A stretch of 64,000 nucleotides of DNA from NCBI GenBank assembly GCA_001915385.1, contig MNQK01000028.1:1-64000 (forward strand). Direction: 5' to 3'. Source of the DNA: Bacteroidales bacterium 52_46 (GTDB lineage: Bacteria; Bacteroidota; Bacteroidia; Bacteroidales; Muribaculaceae). The position numbers and the translations under genes were made by a program. Below are positions 27,111 through 36,412 of this stretch, in pieces. The notes beneath the pieces were generated by a model, which saw only the letters and a program-made list of their open reading frames with translations, was not told the origin of the DNA and did not search any database. The stretch's first letter is position 1. Each line of letters starts with the position of its first letter.

Positions 27111-27341
27111 GAGAGCCGAAGGCTCGGTGGTGTCACTATCCCCGTCCGACGCGTAGCGGAGGGCGGGGCGACCGGTAACCTATAAAATGAGCCCGTGGAA
27201 CGGGCGAATGTGTGTAGAATGTTACATTTGAAGCTAATACACACTCGCCCTCTCCGTGGGCTCGCGCCGCTTGCTGATTTTTACCCCGCCCTCCGCTACG
27301 CGTCGGACGGGGATAGTGACATAATCGAGCCTTCGGCTCTC
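27111..27341. repeat. Large nested inverted repeat
   Basis: Outer arms of 58 nt (27111-27168 and 27284-27341) are inverted copies with about four mismatches; within each is a GC-rich imperfect palindrome (CCCCGTCC ... GGAGGGCGGGG) and an end hairpin GAGAGCCGAAGGCTC. Inner arms (about 27189-27216 and 27238-27263) form a second inverted pair around a small central palindrome. A MITE-like or BIME-like element; no transposase is present. Confidence 0.8.
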
Positions 27342-27476
27342 CGCTATTGAACTGAATTGCGCTTATTATGTTCATTGACTGACTTTGCGTTTGCCGGCAG
27401 ATTCTATGGTGCTGCATTATAATGACTGGGATTTTAAAAATTATATATATAAAATCAAGATATACAACTTTTTTTG

Positions 27477-27484
27477 TACATTTG
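27477..27484 (+). promoter_or_regulatory. Putative -7 box of topA
   Basis: TACATTTG matches TAnnTTTG, about 75 bp before the topA start. The -33 region is not clear. Confidence 0.45.
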
Positions 27485-27558
27485 CGGTTGATTATAAGGA
27501 GAAACGCAATGCCGTTTCCCCTATGTTGTGTATATAATAGCGTAATATAGAGCCCGTT

Positions 27559-29910
27559 ATGATTAAAAACCTCGTTATAGTAGAGTCTCCCGCAAAGGCA
27601 AAGACGATAGAGAAATTCCTCGGTCCCGACTATAAAGTGATGTCGAGCTACGGTCATATACGTGACCTGAAGAAAAAAAATTTCAGTATTGATGTCGATA
27701 ACAATTTTGCGCCGCTCTACGAGATTCCGTCCGATAAATCGCAGCTTGTCGCCGAGCTTAAGAAAGCAGCCTCGCAGGCCGAGACCGTGTGGCTCGCTTC
27801 CGATGAGGACCGCGAGGGGGAGGCCATAGCATGGCATCTTTTCGAGGTGCTGAAACTCGATCCGGCCAAGACGCGCCGCATCGTTTTCCACGAAATAACC
27901 AAAAACGCCATACTCAATGCTATCGACAATCCGCGCGGCATCGACATAAATCTTGTCGACGCCCAGCAGGCGCGCCGCGTGCTCGACCGAATAGTCGGTT
28001 TCGAGCTGTCGCCGGTGCTCTGGAAGAAAATCAAGCCGGCACTGTCGGCCGGACGCGTGCAGTCGGTGGCCGTGCGACTTATAGTGGAACGTGAAAACGA
28101 GATAAAGAATTTCGTACCGGAGCAGTATGTGCGTCTGACGGCTGATTTCCGGGCCGGCGACAAGCATCTGCGCACCGAGTTTTCCCACCGTCTGCCCGAC
28201 CTTGAAGTTGCCGGGAAGTTCCTCGACGTGTGCGCACGTTCCGAATTTGCCGTGGGCGACATAGCAGTCAAGCCGCTCAAGAAATCGCCCGCTCCGCCTT
28301 TCACTACCTCCACGCTCCAGCAGGAGGCGGCGCGCAAGCTCGGTTTCACCGTGTCGCAGACCATGATGATAGCGCAGCGTCTCTACGAGGCCGGACATAT
28401 CACCTACATGCGTACCGACTCGGTCAACCTGTCGTCGCTCGCCATCAATACCATCTCGAAGGAGATAACCGAGAACATCGGCCCGGAGTATCTCAACGTG
28501 CGTCATTACCACACGTCGTCAAAAGGCGCGCAGGAGGCGCACGAGGCCATCCGTCCCACATACATCGACCGCCACACAATCGAAGGCACATCCCAGGAAA
28601 AACGCCTCTACGGCCTCATCTGGAAACGTACCATCGCGTCGCAGATGGCCGACGCCCTCATCGAAAAGACCACAATCGACATCGACTGCCGTCCCGGCAA
28701 AGGCGCCGCGGGCAATCTCCCTGTCGACGGACGGTTTGTGGCCACCGGCGAGGTAATCAAGTTTGACGGCTTCCTCAAGGTCTATCTCGAAGGACGCGAC
28801 GACGAGGAGGCTGACTCCGAGCAGTCGACGCTTCCGGCAGTGGGTACGGGCGAGATACTCGCACTCAACGAGATGACGGCGGCGCAGCGCTTCACATCGC
28901 AGCCGCTTCGCTACACCGAGGCTTCGCTCGTAAAGAAAATGGAGGAACTGGGCATAGGCCGTCCGTCGACCTACGCTCCGACCATATCGACCATACAGCA
29001 GCGCGAATATGTGGAACGCGGCGACCGTCCCGGCACGCAGCGCGAGGTGTCGGTGCTCACACTTCGCGGCGGCAAAATCTCGCGGCGCACTGTCACCGAG
29101 ACAGCCGGCGCCGAGAAAGGCAAACTCATACCGACCGACATAGGCGTGGTGGTCAATGACTTCCTCACCGAGTATTTCCCCGATATTCTCGACTATAACT
29201 TCACAGCAAGGATAGAGCAGAAGTTTGACGACATAGCCGAAGGACAGCTCGTATGGAACGACGAGATAGCCCATTTCTACAAGGATTTCCATCCGGTGGT
29301 CGACAATGCCATGTCGATGCGGCTGGAGCACAAGGTCGGCGAGCGCGTGCTCGGTGTCGACCCCGTGTCGGGCAAACCCGTAAGCGTCAAGATTGGTCGT
29401 TTCGGTCCGCTCGTGCAGGTAGGGGAGGGTGACAAGGACGAAAAGCCCCGCTTCGCCTCCCTCCTCAAAGGGCAGTCGGTGCAGACCATCACACTCGAGG
29501 ACGCTCTGAAACTCTTTGAGTTCCCGCGTCTTATCGGCGAGTATGACGGCGCGGACGTTACGGTGGCCATAGGCCGTTTCGGTCCCTATATCAAGCATGC
29601 CGGCTCGTTCACATCCATCCCCAAGGATATTGCACCCGAGGAGATTACCATCGACCAGGCGATAGAGCTTATCAACGAAAAGCGTTCCGAAGCGCAGAAA
29701 CGAATTGTCCGCACATTCGACGAGGACCCCGACGTGCAGATACTCAACGGACGCTACGGCATATATATCGCCTGCAACAAAAACAACTACAAGATACCCA
29801 AGACTGTGGCCGACCCCGCCGCCCTCACTCTCGAGGAGTGCCGGGAAATCATAGCCGCGCAGGATGCCGCTCCGAAGAAAGCTCCGCGACGTGCCGCACG
29901 TAAGAAATAA
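27559..29910 (+). CDS. topA: DNA topoisomerase I
   Basis: Type IA topoisomerase that relaxes negative supercoils. 783 aa. The TOPRIM domain starts at once (NLVIVESPAKAKTIEKFLG, with SDEDREGEAIAWH near 78-90), the catalytic Tyr283 is in HITYMRTDSVNLS, and ARRVLDRIVGFELSPVLW and GIGRPSTYAPTISTIQ belong to the core. In place of the enterobacterial zinc ribbons the C-terminus has repeats of the VKIGRFGPLVQ / AIGRFGPYIKH / GRYGIYIAC type (about 610-745) and a basic tail. Normal for Bacteroidetes. Confidence 0.97.
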   Translation: MIKNLVIVESPAKAKTIEKFLGPDYKVMSSYGHIRDLKKKNFSIDVDNNFAPLYEIPSDKSQLVAELKKAASQAETVWLASDEDREGEAIAWHLFEVLKLDPAKTRRIVFHEITKNAILNAIDNPRGIDINLVDAQQARRVLDRIVGFELSPVLWKKIKPALSAGRVQSVAVRLIVERENEIKNFVPEQYVRLTADFRAGDKHLRTEFSHRLPDLEVAGKFLDVCARSEFAVGDIAVKPLKKSPAPPFTTSTLQQEAARKLGFTVSQTMMIAQRLYEAGHITYMRTDSVNLSSLAINTISKEITENIGPEYLNVRHYHTSSKGAQEAHEAIRPTYIDRHTIEGTSQEKRLYGLIWKRTIASQMADALIEKTTIDIDCRPGKGAAGNLPVDGRFVATGEVIKFDGFLKVYLEGRDDEEADSEQSTLPAVGTGEILALNEMTAAQRFTSQPLRYTEASLVKKMEELGIGRPSTYAPTISTIQQREYVERGDRPGTQREVSVLTLRGGKISRRTVTETAGAEKGKLIPTDIGVVVNDFLTEYFPDILDYNFTARIEQKFDDIAEGQLVWNDEIAHFYKDFHPVVDNAMSMRLEHKVGERVLGVDPVSGKPVSVKIGRFGPLVQVGEGDKDEKPRFASLLKGQSVQTITLEDALKLFEFPRLIGEYDGADVTVAIGRFGPYIKHAGSFTSIPKDIAPEEITIDQAIELINEKRSEAQKRIVRTFDEDPDVQILNGRYGIYIACNKNNYKIPKTVADPAALTLEECREIIAAQDAAPKKAPRRAARKK

Positions 29911-29938
29911 ATAAGAGATACCCTCTAACATCTTCAGA

Positions 29939-30859
29939 ATGAAGCCCCTTAAAGCAAAACCGGGTGCGGAGCGCCGCCGTTTCTCGCCCGATGTGATAGA
30001 AACATATACTCCCGCCGGGGAGACCCGCCTGCTCGATTTCCTCTTCGCCTCGATGCCCCAGCGCAAGCGCACCAACGTCAAGGAGTTGCTGCGTCACAAC
30101 CAGGTGAAGGTCAACGACGAGGTAATCACGCAGTTCGACGCGCCGCTTACGGCCGCCGACACCGTTTATGTCAACCTCACCCGCGAGTTCCCGCGGTTCT
30201 ACAACCGCCGCCTTAAAATTGTGTATGAGGATGACGACATCATCGTAGTCAACAAAGGATACGGTCTGCTGTCGATGGGCAATGACAAGGTAAAGGACGG
30301 CACGGCATACTCCATACTCAAGGAGTATGTCAAGTGGGTCGATCCGCGCCAGAAGATATTCATCGTGCACCGTCTCGACCGCGACACCTCGGGGCTGATG
30401 ATGTTTGCCAAAAACGTTCAGGCTAAGGAGGCGATGCAGCACAACTGGAACAATATGGTGCTCAACCGCACATACGTGGCTGTTGTCGAGGGTAATGTCG
30501 AGAACGACGAGGGCACCATACGCACATATCTCGCCGAAAACTCGAAATATGAGGTCTATGTCACCGAAAATCCGGAGGAGGGACAGCTTGCCGTGACGCG
30601 CTACAAGGTGCTGCGCCGCAAGAACGGATACACCCTCATCGAATTTGAACTTGACACAGGCCGCAAGAACCAGATACGCGTGCATTGCAAGCATATCGGG
30701 CATCCCATAGCCGGCGACCGCCGTTACGGCGCCAAGTCGAGTCCGATACACCGCCTCGCCCTTCACGCCCGCACTCTCCGTTTCGCCCATCCCGCCACCC
30801 GCCGCGAGATGGACTTCTCGACCCCGATACCCGCATCCTTCCTCAAGATGGTCAACTGA
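29939..30859 (+). CDS. RluA-family pseudouridine synthase
   Basis: Isomerises uridine to pseudouridine in rRNA or tRNA. 306 aa: an S4 RNA-binding domain (about 28-80, RKRTNVKELLRHNQVKVND) then the catalytic domain with HRLDRDTSGLMMFAK, whose HRLD Asp (Asp147) is the expected nucleophile, and the closing ELDTGRKNQIRVH. The target position cannot be read from the sequence. 28 bp after topA; likely cotranscribed. Confidence 0.92.
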   Translation: MKPLKAKPGAERRRFSPDVIETYTPAGETRLLDFLFASMPQRKRTNVKELLRHNQVKVNDEVITQFDAPLTAADTVYVNLTREFPRFYNRRLKIVYEDDDIIVVNKGYGLLSMGNDKVKDGTAYSILKEYVKWVDPRQKIFIVHRLDRDTSGLMMFAKNVQAKEAMQHNWNNMVLNRTYVAVVEGNVENDEGTIRTYLAENSKYEVYVTENPEEGQLAVTRYKVLRRKNGYTLIEFELDTGRKNQIRVHCKHIGHPIAGDRRYGAKSSPIHRLALHARTLRFAHPATRREMDFSTPIPASFLKMVN

Positions 30860-30874
30860 GCCGGATAATCGTCA

Positions 30875-30951
30875 CCGCGGTTACAAACCGCGGCTACTAC
30901 ATCGCTGATTGTCGGCTGTTGCAGCTTAGTAGCCGCGGTTTGTAACCGCGG
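30875..30951. repeat. BIME-like inverted repeat, copy B
   Basis: Arms 30875-30899 and 30927-30951. The hairpin core is CCGCGGTTACAAACCGCGG and its complement, so the loop differs from copy A but the two arms still match each other, indicating paired evolution. Directly after the pseudouridine synthase stop codon. Confidence 0.85.
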
Positions 30952-31014
30952 AAAACAGGATTTCGCCATACTCATTTTGCCTGCTGACGGCAAATATCTT
31001 GATATATTTTATGC

Positions 31015-31038
31015 GGACGCGATTAATCGCGTCCCTAC
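31015..31038 (-). repeat. Single REP-like hairpin (GGACGCGATT type)
   Basis: GGACGCGATTAATCGCGTCC (31015-31034) is a perfect 20-nt palindrome followed by CTAC, so the minus strand reads GTAG then the hairpin. A near copy without the CTAC is at 50702-50721. Confidence 0.65.
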
Positions 31039-31063
31039 AAAAAACAAACAAAAACTTAAACCA

Positions 31064-32731
31064 ATGAAGACATTACACATCCTTGCCGCAGCCGCGATAG
31101 CAGTAACCGTGGCGTCATGCTCGGGTAAACCGGAGCTTAGTTACATGCCGGCAAAAGCCGAGGGCGATTCCAACTGGGGCCTTGTCGATGCAAACGGCGA
31201 ATTTCTTTTTACCGACGAGTTCTCAGACCGTCCGTCGCCCGTAGTCAACGGATATTTCTTCGTAGAGGAGGGCAACGGATACACCGTATATAAGGCTGAA
31301 AAAAATCCGAAGCAGGTCGGCGACCTTTCCGGCCTCAAAGGATGCGGATTTTATAACGACGGACTGATGCCCGTAGTACACAAAGGGGAGCATATCTCAT
31401 TTGTCGACGGCAGCGGCAAGACGAAATTCACCCTCGAAGCCATCGACTCTGTCAGTGTCAGTGCCGCAATGAACATGTTTGTCAACGGTCGTTGCGCGAT
31501 TCGTACGTCAGATGACAAATGGGGCGCCATCGACACCGAGGGCAACGTGGTGGTGAAACCTAAATATGTCCAGCCTCCGATATTTGTAGAAGACATGACA
31601 ATTGTCATAGAGGCGGATAGCGGGAAAGCTTATATCATTGACCGCAATGGCGGAGTAAAGACCGAAATATCGGAAAAGATAACTACGGCGTCCACCTTTA
31701 TCGACGGATATGCCATAGCGCATACAGACAATTATGACGGAGACGGCCAACGGTGTGTCATGATAAAGGATAACGGTGAGGTTATCGAACTGCCTGCCTC
31801 GGTATATGATATCCATGTCTGGAACAGCAAGTATATTGTGTTCGCAAATGATGATTATGATTATGGTATAATGACATACGACGGCGAGATAAAGGTACGT
31901 CCTAAATATCACGCTATGGAAATTCTTCCCAATGGCGATTTTATCGGTGAACGCGACGATAAAATTATGTTTGTAAAGCCTGACGGTGAAACGCAAAGGC
32001 TCCCGAAAAACGCCTATCCGGCAGTTCGTTCGCCATACGTTCTCAGCAAAGTCTTTGATTTCAAATTTGAACTTGTCTCGGAAGACGATGACGATGATGA
32101 ATTGCAGCTCCGTACATATAATGGAAAGAAGGTAGGCAAGGAAATGGACCGGTATAAGGGACGCATTGAACTGGACAATATTTACTCCGATTACTTCGAT
32201 TATGCCGATGTGACACGGAAGTTCATGGATATGTTTGACGCCGACGGTCTGAAGGGCTATCCTTTCGACTCGACAATGAAACTATATGCCGATACCACGG
32301 CGCATTCGGTGGATTGGTACCGGGGCGACACTTCCATGAGCGTATCGGTAGCGAGCGGCAATCCATATTTCTATGTGTCATCGGCGACATTGTATTCCGA
32401 CCGGACTATCGTATATGACGCTACTCCCTACGCGAGCTATTATACATGGGAGTTCAATCCTGCATCACGTGTCACTGCAATCTCGCTTACTCTCTCGTTC
32501 AACGGCAACAATTATCGCAATGACCTTCCAGGATATTTCGCCGAGGCGTTGCGCGACAGGTTCGGTATAACGGTGCCGGAGTCAAGCTATGGCGACAATT
32601 ATGTATCCTCCAACGGGTATGATGCCATAACGGTACACCTTTCCAGCTGGAAACCGGTTCCTCTCGTGTCAGAGGAAGTCGTGGCACCCGCCGACACTAC
32701 TGCCATTGTTTTCGCAGACAGTGTTAAATAG
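31064..32731 (+). CDS. WG-repeat lipoprotein
   Basis: 555 aa from the ATG at 31064, chosen because it yields a lipoprotein signal (AVTVASC, Cys about 18); the frame upstream is repeat DNA. WG-type beta units are seen: NWGLVDANGEFLF (about 35), KWGAIDTEGNVVVKPKYV (about 155) and DYGIMTYDGEIKVRPKYH (about 270). The C-terminal 180 residues show no recognised domain. Anchored in the inner or outer membrane; function unknown. Confidence 0.8.
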   Translation: MKTLHILAAAAIAVTVASCSGKPELSYMPAKAEGDSNWGLVDANGEFLFTDEFSDRPSPVVNGYFFVEEGNGYTVYKAEKNPKQVGDLSGLKGCGFYNDGLMPVVHKGEHISFVDGSGKTKFTLEAIDSVSVSAAMNMFVNGRCAIRTSDDKWGAIDTEGNVVVKPKYVQPPIFVEDMTIVIEADSGKAYIIDRNGGVKTEISEKITTASTFIDGYAIAHTDNYDGDGQRCVMIKDNGEVIELPASVYDIHVWNSKYIVFANDDYDYGIMTYDGEIKVRPKYHAMEILPNGDFIGERDDKIMFVKPDGETQRLPKNAYPAVRSPYVLSKVFDFKFELVSEDDDDDELQLRTYNGKKVGKEMDRYKGRIELDNIYSDYFDYADVTRKFMDMFDADGLKGYPFDSTMKLYADTTAHSVDWYRGDTSMSVSVASGNPYFYVSSATLYSDRTIVYDATPYASYYTWEFNPASRVTAISLTLSFNGNNYRNDLPGYFAEALRDRFGITVPESSYGDNYVSSNGYDAITVHLSSWKPVPLVSEEVVAPADTTAIVFADSVK

Positions 32732-32751
32732 CAAACTATAACCGCCTGATT

Positions 32752-34431
32752 ATGACCGAACGTCTGCGAATATGGATTATGGCTGCGGTGGTGGCGATAA
32801 CATTTTTTGTCAACAACCGCACGCTGCAACCCGACATCATGGAGTCGCGCAATCTTGTGACCGCGCGCGAAATGGTCGAGACGGGCGAGTGGCTCGTGCC
32901 GACCATGAACGGCGAGCTGCGTCTCGAGAAACCGCCGTTGCCCACATGGGTATCGGCTGTGGTCGAGAGTGTAAGCCCCGACGACATAGCCGCGCAGCGT
33001 GCCGTGGCATCGCTGTTCGGCGTAATGCTCGTGGTGTTCTTCTATCTCCTTTGCCGCGACGTGTTCAGGGTCGATCCTGTAATAGCCGTAATCCTGCTGT
33101 GCAGCTGCTATCAGTTCATGCTGATGGCGCGTACCGTATCGTGGGATATATATACCCATGCGTTCATGCTCGGAGGCATCTATTTCCTTGTGATGGCTGT
33201 TAATGGCCGCGGACGCCAGTGGTGGCGGTTCTGCCTCGCCGGATTGTTTGCCGGGCTGTCGGTCATGAGCAAGGGTCCGGTGTCGCTTTTCGCGCTGTTC
33301 CTGCCGTTTCTGCTTGCGTGGGGCATTTTCGGCCGTCCGTCGATGCGCGGCAAGTGGCTCCCTGTCGGCGTCATGGTGCTTGTCACCATAGTCGTGGGAT
33401 GCTGGTGGTATGCCTATATACAGGTATTCCATGCCGATGAGTGGCAGGCCGTCATGGCCAAGGAGACAGGGTCGTGGCTCAACCGCAACGTGCGGCCGTG
33501 GCACTACTACTGGAAATTCTTCCTTGAGGCCGGAGTGTGGGCGCTGCTTCTCGTCACTTCGATAATAATGGTGCTCCGCCGCGGATTTCGTGGCGACAGG
33601 AGCCGTCTGGTGCCGGTGATGTGGATGCTCTTCTGCCTCGTGCTGCTGTCATGCATGCCGGAGAAAAAGACGCGCTATCTTCTGCCGCTGCTCATACCGG
33701 CGGCTGTTGTCATGGCGCAGGCCGTGGGGATATGGTGCGCGTCGTTCTCGTCGCGCGGAAGCGCCGACATCACTCTCGGCCACAGTTCGGGCATGCATGC
33801 GCCGCGGTGGCCTTTCCGGCTCAACGCGTGGCTTCTGGCCGCGGTATGTGCCGGGATTCCTGTTGGTGCGTATATAATGGTCTATGCCAAAGGACTTATG
33901 GGGCTGCCGGTGTGGATTGGCGTGACTGTGCTGTCGCTTTGCGCGGCGTGGCTGCTCGTGCGTGCCGCCATCAGGCTGCTGCCGCAGTCGATGGTGATTG
34001 TCACGGGATGCTACTATGCGCTGCTGGTGCTGCTGGCGTTTCCCGTTGTGGGCAAGCTGATTAATGGTACTACCATGCAGACCATCACTGCCGCCGTCAA
34101 CGCTCCCGGGGTGAAAGAGTATCCGATTTATGCGCCTGCCGGTGAGGAGCTGCGTATCGAGATGGTGTATCAGGCGCGCCGCAACATACGTCCCGTAGCC
34201 GTTGACTCTGCCGAGGCATTGCGCGCGCGGCTCCCGATGATACTTATGACACATGAGTATGCGGGCGAGCGTATCCCCGCTTCATTTGTCAATGAGGTGG
34301 ATACGGTGTCGTTAGGCGAATTCGACTGCAACCGCCGTCCCAAGGGCACGCGCCGCCATTCGCCACTCTTCATATACAGGCTGACACTTCTGAAAGAGCG
34401 TCCCGACACAATCACAGGTAAGGATGACTGA
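32752..34431 (+). CDS. GT39-family membrane glycosyltransferase (ArnT-like)
   Basis: 559 aa polytopic protein with about 10-12 hydrophobic segments. The first periplasmic loop has ESRNLVTAREMVETGEWLVPTMNGELRLEKPPLPTW, as in ArnT/PMT enzymes, which transfer a sugar from a polyprenyl phosphate carrier. Together with the downstream GT2 gene and the LAB_N protein it fits a sugar modification of lipid A or another envelope glycan; the sugar and acceptor are inferred only. 20 bp after the WG gene. Confidence 0.85.
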   Translation: MTERLRIWIMAAVVAITFFVNNRTLQPDIMESRNLVTAREMVETGEWLVPTMNGELRLEKPPLPTWVSAVVESVSPDDIAAQRAVASLFGVMLVVFFYLLCRDVFRVDPVIAVILLCSCYQFMLMARTVSWDIYTHAFMLGGIYFLVMAVNGRGRQWWRFCLAGLFAGLSVMSKGPVSLFALFLPFLLAWGIFGRPSMRGKWLPVGVMVLVTIVVGCWWYAYIQVFHADEWQAVMAKETGSWLNRNVRPWHYYWKFFLEAGVWALLLVTSIIMVLRRGFRGDRSRLVPVMWMLFCLVLLSCMPEKKTRYLLPLLIPAAVVMAQAVGIWCASFSSRGSADITLGHSSGMHAPRWPFRLNAWLLAAVCAGIPVGAYIMVYAKGLMGLPVWIGVTVLSLCAAWLLVRAAIRLLPQSMVIVTGCYYALLVLLAFPVVGKLINGTTMQTITAAVNAPGVKEYPIYAPAGEELRIEMVYQARRNIRPVAVDSAEALRARLPMILMTHEYAGERIPASFVNEVDTVSLGEFDCNRRPKGTRRHSPLFIYRLTLLKERPDTITGKDD

Positions 34432-34449
34432 CCCGGAATAATGCTGTCA

Positions 34450-34531
34450 CAATGTAGGGCTGCACCCCGGTGCAGCCGATGGCGCTGAAACATTTGCATG
34501 AGCGGCTGCACCGGGGTGCAGCCCTACATTG
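34450..34531. repeat. BIME-like inverted repeat of a second REP family
   Basis: Perfect 28-nt inverted repeats (34450-34477 and 34504-34531) with a 26-nt spacer. Each arm contains GTAG next to the hairpin GGCTGCAC / GTGCAGCC with a 4-nt loop, the same architecture as the CCGCGG family but a different sequence, here with the GTAG feet on the outer side. It lies between GT39 and GT2. Confidence 0.85.
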
Positions 34532-34580
34532 AGACGAAACTGAACGTCAAAACTGAATGCCAAAATATTTTTAACGATAT

Positions 34581-35321
34581 ATGTTTCTGCAACCCAACAA
34601 GACAAGTGAGTACGATTTCACGATAATCGTACCCGTATATAATGAGGAAGATAACATGGACGCCGTGGAGAAGCGTCTGGCGGCATATCTGCCGACGGCT
34701 TCGCGGCGCGCGTGCGTGCTGTTCGTTGACGATTGTTCCACCGACCGTTCGCTCGCCCTCATTAAGGAAATATGCGCCCGCAACGAGCATTTCTACTATA
34801 TAGCTTTCGCGCGCAACGGAGGCCTGTCGGCGGCGCTCAAGGCCGGCATCGACTATGCCTGGTCGCCGCTCGTTGGATATATCGACTCCGACCTGCAGAC
34901 CGCTCCCGAGGATTTCAATCTGTTGCTTGCACGTGCCGACGAGGCCGAACTGGTGACAGGCATACGCGCCGACCGCAAGGATTCGGGATTCAAGAAACTC
35001 CAGTCGAGGATTGCCAACGGTTTCCGCCGCTCGATGACGCATGACGGCGTGGCCGATACCGGGTGCCCGCTGAAGGTGATGCATACCGACTATGCCAAGC
35101 GTGTGCCATTCTTCACCGGAATGCACCGTTTCCTCCCTGCTCTGATACAGCTGCAGAACGGACGCGTCATTCAGATGCCCGTGCGCCATTTCCCGCGTGT
35201 GGCCGGCAAATCGAAGTATCATCTGTGGAACCGTCTCGCCGGTCCGTTCAAGGATTGCTTCGCCTACCGCTGGATGCGCAAACGCTATATCAACTACGAC
35301 GTCAACGGCGGCAATCTGTAA
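34581..35321 (+). CDS. GT2 glycosyltransferase, dolichol-phosphate-mannose-synthase-like
   Basis: 246 aa GT-A fold: TIIVPVYNEEDNM, VDDCSTDRS and YIDSDLQTAPEDF (the DxD motif), then IRADRKDSGFKKLQSRIANGFRRSM. No C-terminal membrane helices are seen, so it is the short form that makes a polyprenyl-phosphate sugar at the membrane surface. Likely partner of the GT39 enzyme upstream and the LAB_N protein nearby. Confidence 0.88.
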   Translation: MFLQPNKTSEYDFTIIVPVYNEEDNMDAVEKRLAAYLPTASRRACVLFVDDCSTDRSLALIKEICARNEHFYYIAFARNGGLSAALKAGIDYAWSPLVGYIDSDLQTAPEDFNLLLARADEAELVTGIRADRKDSGFKKLQSRIANGFRRSMTHDGVADTGCPLKVMHTDYAKRVPFFTGMHRFLPALIQLQNGRVIQMPVRHFPRVAGKSKYHLWNRLAGPFKDCFAYRWMRKRYINYDVNGGNL

Positions 35322-35338
35322 CTGATGGCGATGTTTTC

Positions 35339-35416
35339 CCGCGGTTGAAAACCGCGGCTACTACACAATGATATTAGGCTTACGACATATATAGTAGCCG
35401 CGGTTTCCAATCGCGG
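35339..35416. repeat. BIME-like inverted repeat, copy C
   Basis: Arms 35339-35363 and 35392-35416. The right arm has drifted (CCAATCGCGG in place of CAACCGCGG), so this is a slightly decayed copy. It is just upstream of truA. Confidence 0.8.
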
Positions 35417-35439
35417 ACCCTCTGATTTAATTATTTCAA

Positions 35440-36246
35440 TTGAAACGATACTTTATAAAACTGAGCTATGACGGTGCCGCTTATCACGGGTGGCAGGTGC
35501 AGCCGGGTGCGGTGACGGTACAGCAGTGCATCGAGGCAGCGCTCGGCAAGGTGTTGCGCCGTCCAACTCCCGTAGTCGGCGCGGGACGTACCGATGCCGG
35601 GGTTAACGCTCGCCTTATGGTGGCGCATGCCGATATGCCTGAGGAGGTCGTCGAAAAAGATAAGGCACGTTTTATCCGTTCGCTCAACTCGCTGACTGCA
35701 CGCGACATCGCCATACATGATGTCGTCGAGGCAGCCCCCGACGCGCATGCGCGTTTCGACGCGCGTCGGCGCACCTACCGATACTTCGTGCACCACGGCT
35801 GCGACCCGTTTCTGCGTCACTATTCGCTTAATATAGCGCCGCTCGATTACACGGCCATGAACGAGGCGGCCGCGTTGCTGCTCGATGTGGAGGATTTCAC
35901 ATCGTTTGCCAAGCTGCATGCCGATACACGCACCAATATATGCCGTGTCGACACCGCCCGATGGATGAAAGTGCCGTCATCACAGCCCGCGGCAGCCGGA
36001 ATGACAGCCTGCGACGGCATCCCAGCATCCGGTGTGGGAGAGCCCGGATGCCAATATTACTTTGAAATAAGCGCCGACCGCTTCCTCCGCAACATGGTCC
36101 GCGCCGTAGTCGGCACGCTCGTTGAAGTAGGCCGCGGCAAAATGACCCTCCCGCAATTCCGCGACGTCATAGCGCGCCGCGACCGCTGCGAAGCCGGCAC
36201 CTCAATGCCCCCCAACGCCCTCTTCCTCTGGAACGTGGAATACTGA
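35440..36246 (+). CDS. truA: tRNA pseudouridine(38-40) synthase TruA
   Basis: Isomerises U38-U40 in the anticodon arm. 268 aa, starting at a TTG codon (MKRYFIKLSYDGAAYHGWQ). The catalytic Asp52 is in GAGRTDAGVNA. A short insertion (about 180-203) precedes YFEISADRFLRNMVRAVVGTL. It is followed by a C9 run and an inverted repeat. Confidence 0.95.
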   Translation: MKRYFIKLSYDGAAYHGWQVQPGAVTVQQCIEAALGKVLRRPTPVVGAGRTDAGVNARLMVAHADMPEEVVEKDKARFIRSLNSLTARDIAIHDVVEAAPDAHARFDARRRTYRYFVHHGCDPFLRHYSLNIAPLDYTAMNEAAALLLDVEDFTSFAKLHADTRTNICRVDTARWMKVPSSQPAAAGMTACDGIPASGVGEPGCQYYFEISADRFLRNMVRAVVGTLVEVGRGKMTLPQFRDVIARRDRCEAGTSMPPNALFLWNVEY

Positions 36247-36279
36247 CATACCCCCCCCCTCATTCAAAACGCAAAAGCA

Positions 36280-36372
36280 GAATGGGGCGGGGGCGTCTCG
36301 CCCCCGTGGTAATTTCTTGTGTATAAGCATATAGGAATAATACCACGGGGGCGAGACGCCCCCGCTCCATTC
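36280..36372. repeat. BIME-like inverted repeat with GGGGGCG hairpin
   Basis: Arms 36280-36311 and 36341-36372 are inverted copies with about one mismatch, each holding the hairpin GGGGGCG / CGCCCCC with a 3-nt loop. No GTAG foot is obvious. It lies between convergent truA and the LAB_N gene and may act as a terminator. Confidence 0.75.
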
Positions 36373-36412
36373 CGATTACAGTGATAATGTTAAATATTCC
36401 GGAGTAAAATTG

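Larger units (their letters stand above)
27059..27558. other. Intergenic region before topA with a nested inverted repeat
   Basis: 500 bp without a supported gene. It contains the 231-bp nested inverted repeat (27111-27341) and, nearer topA, an AT-rich part with a -7 box TAcaTTTG (27477-27484). Confidence 0.7.

Noticed and set aside
28519..30790. Long minus-strand frames opposite topA and the pseudouridine synthase
   Set aside because: Both sense genes have clear motifs and normal length; the antisense products look like codon-bias artefacts.
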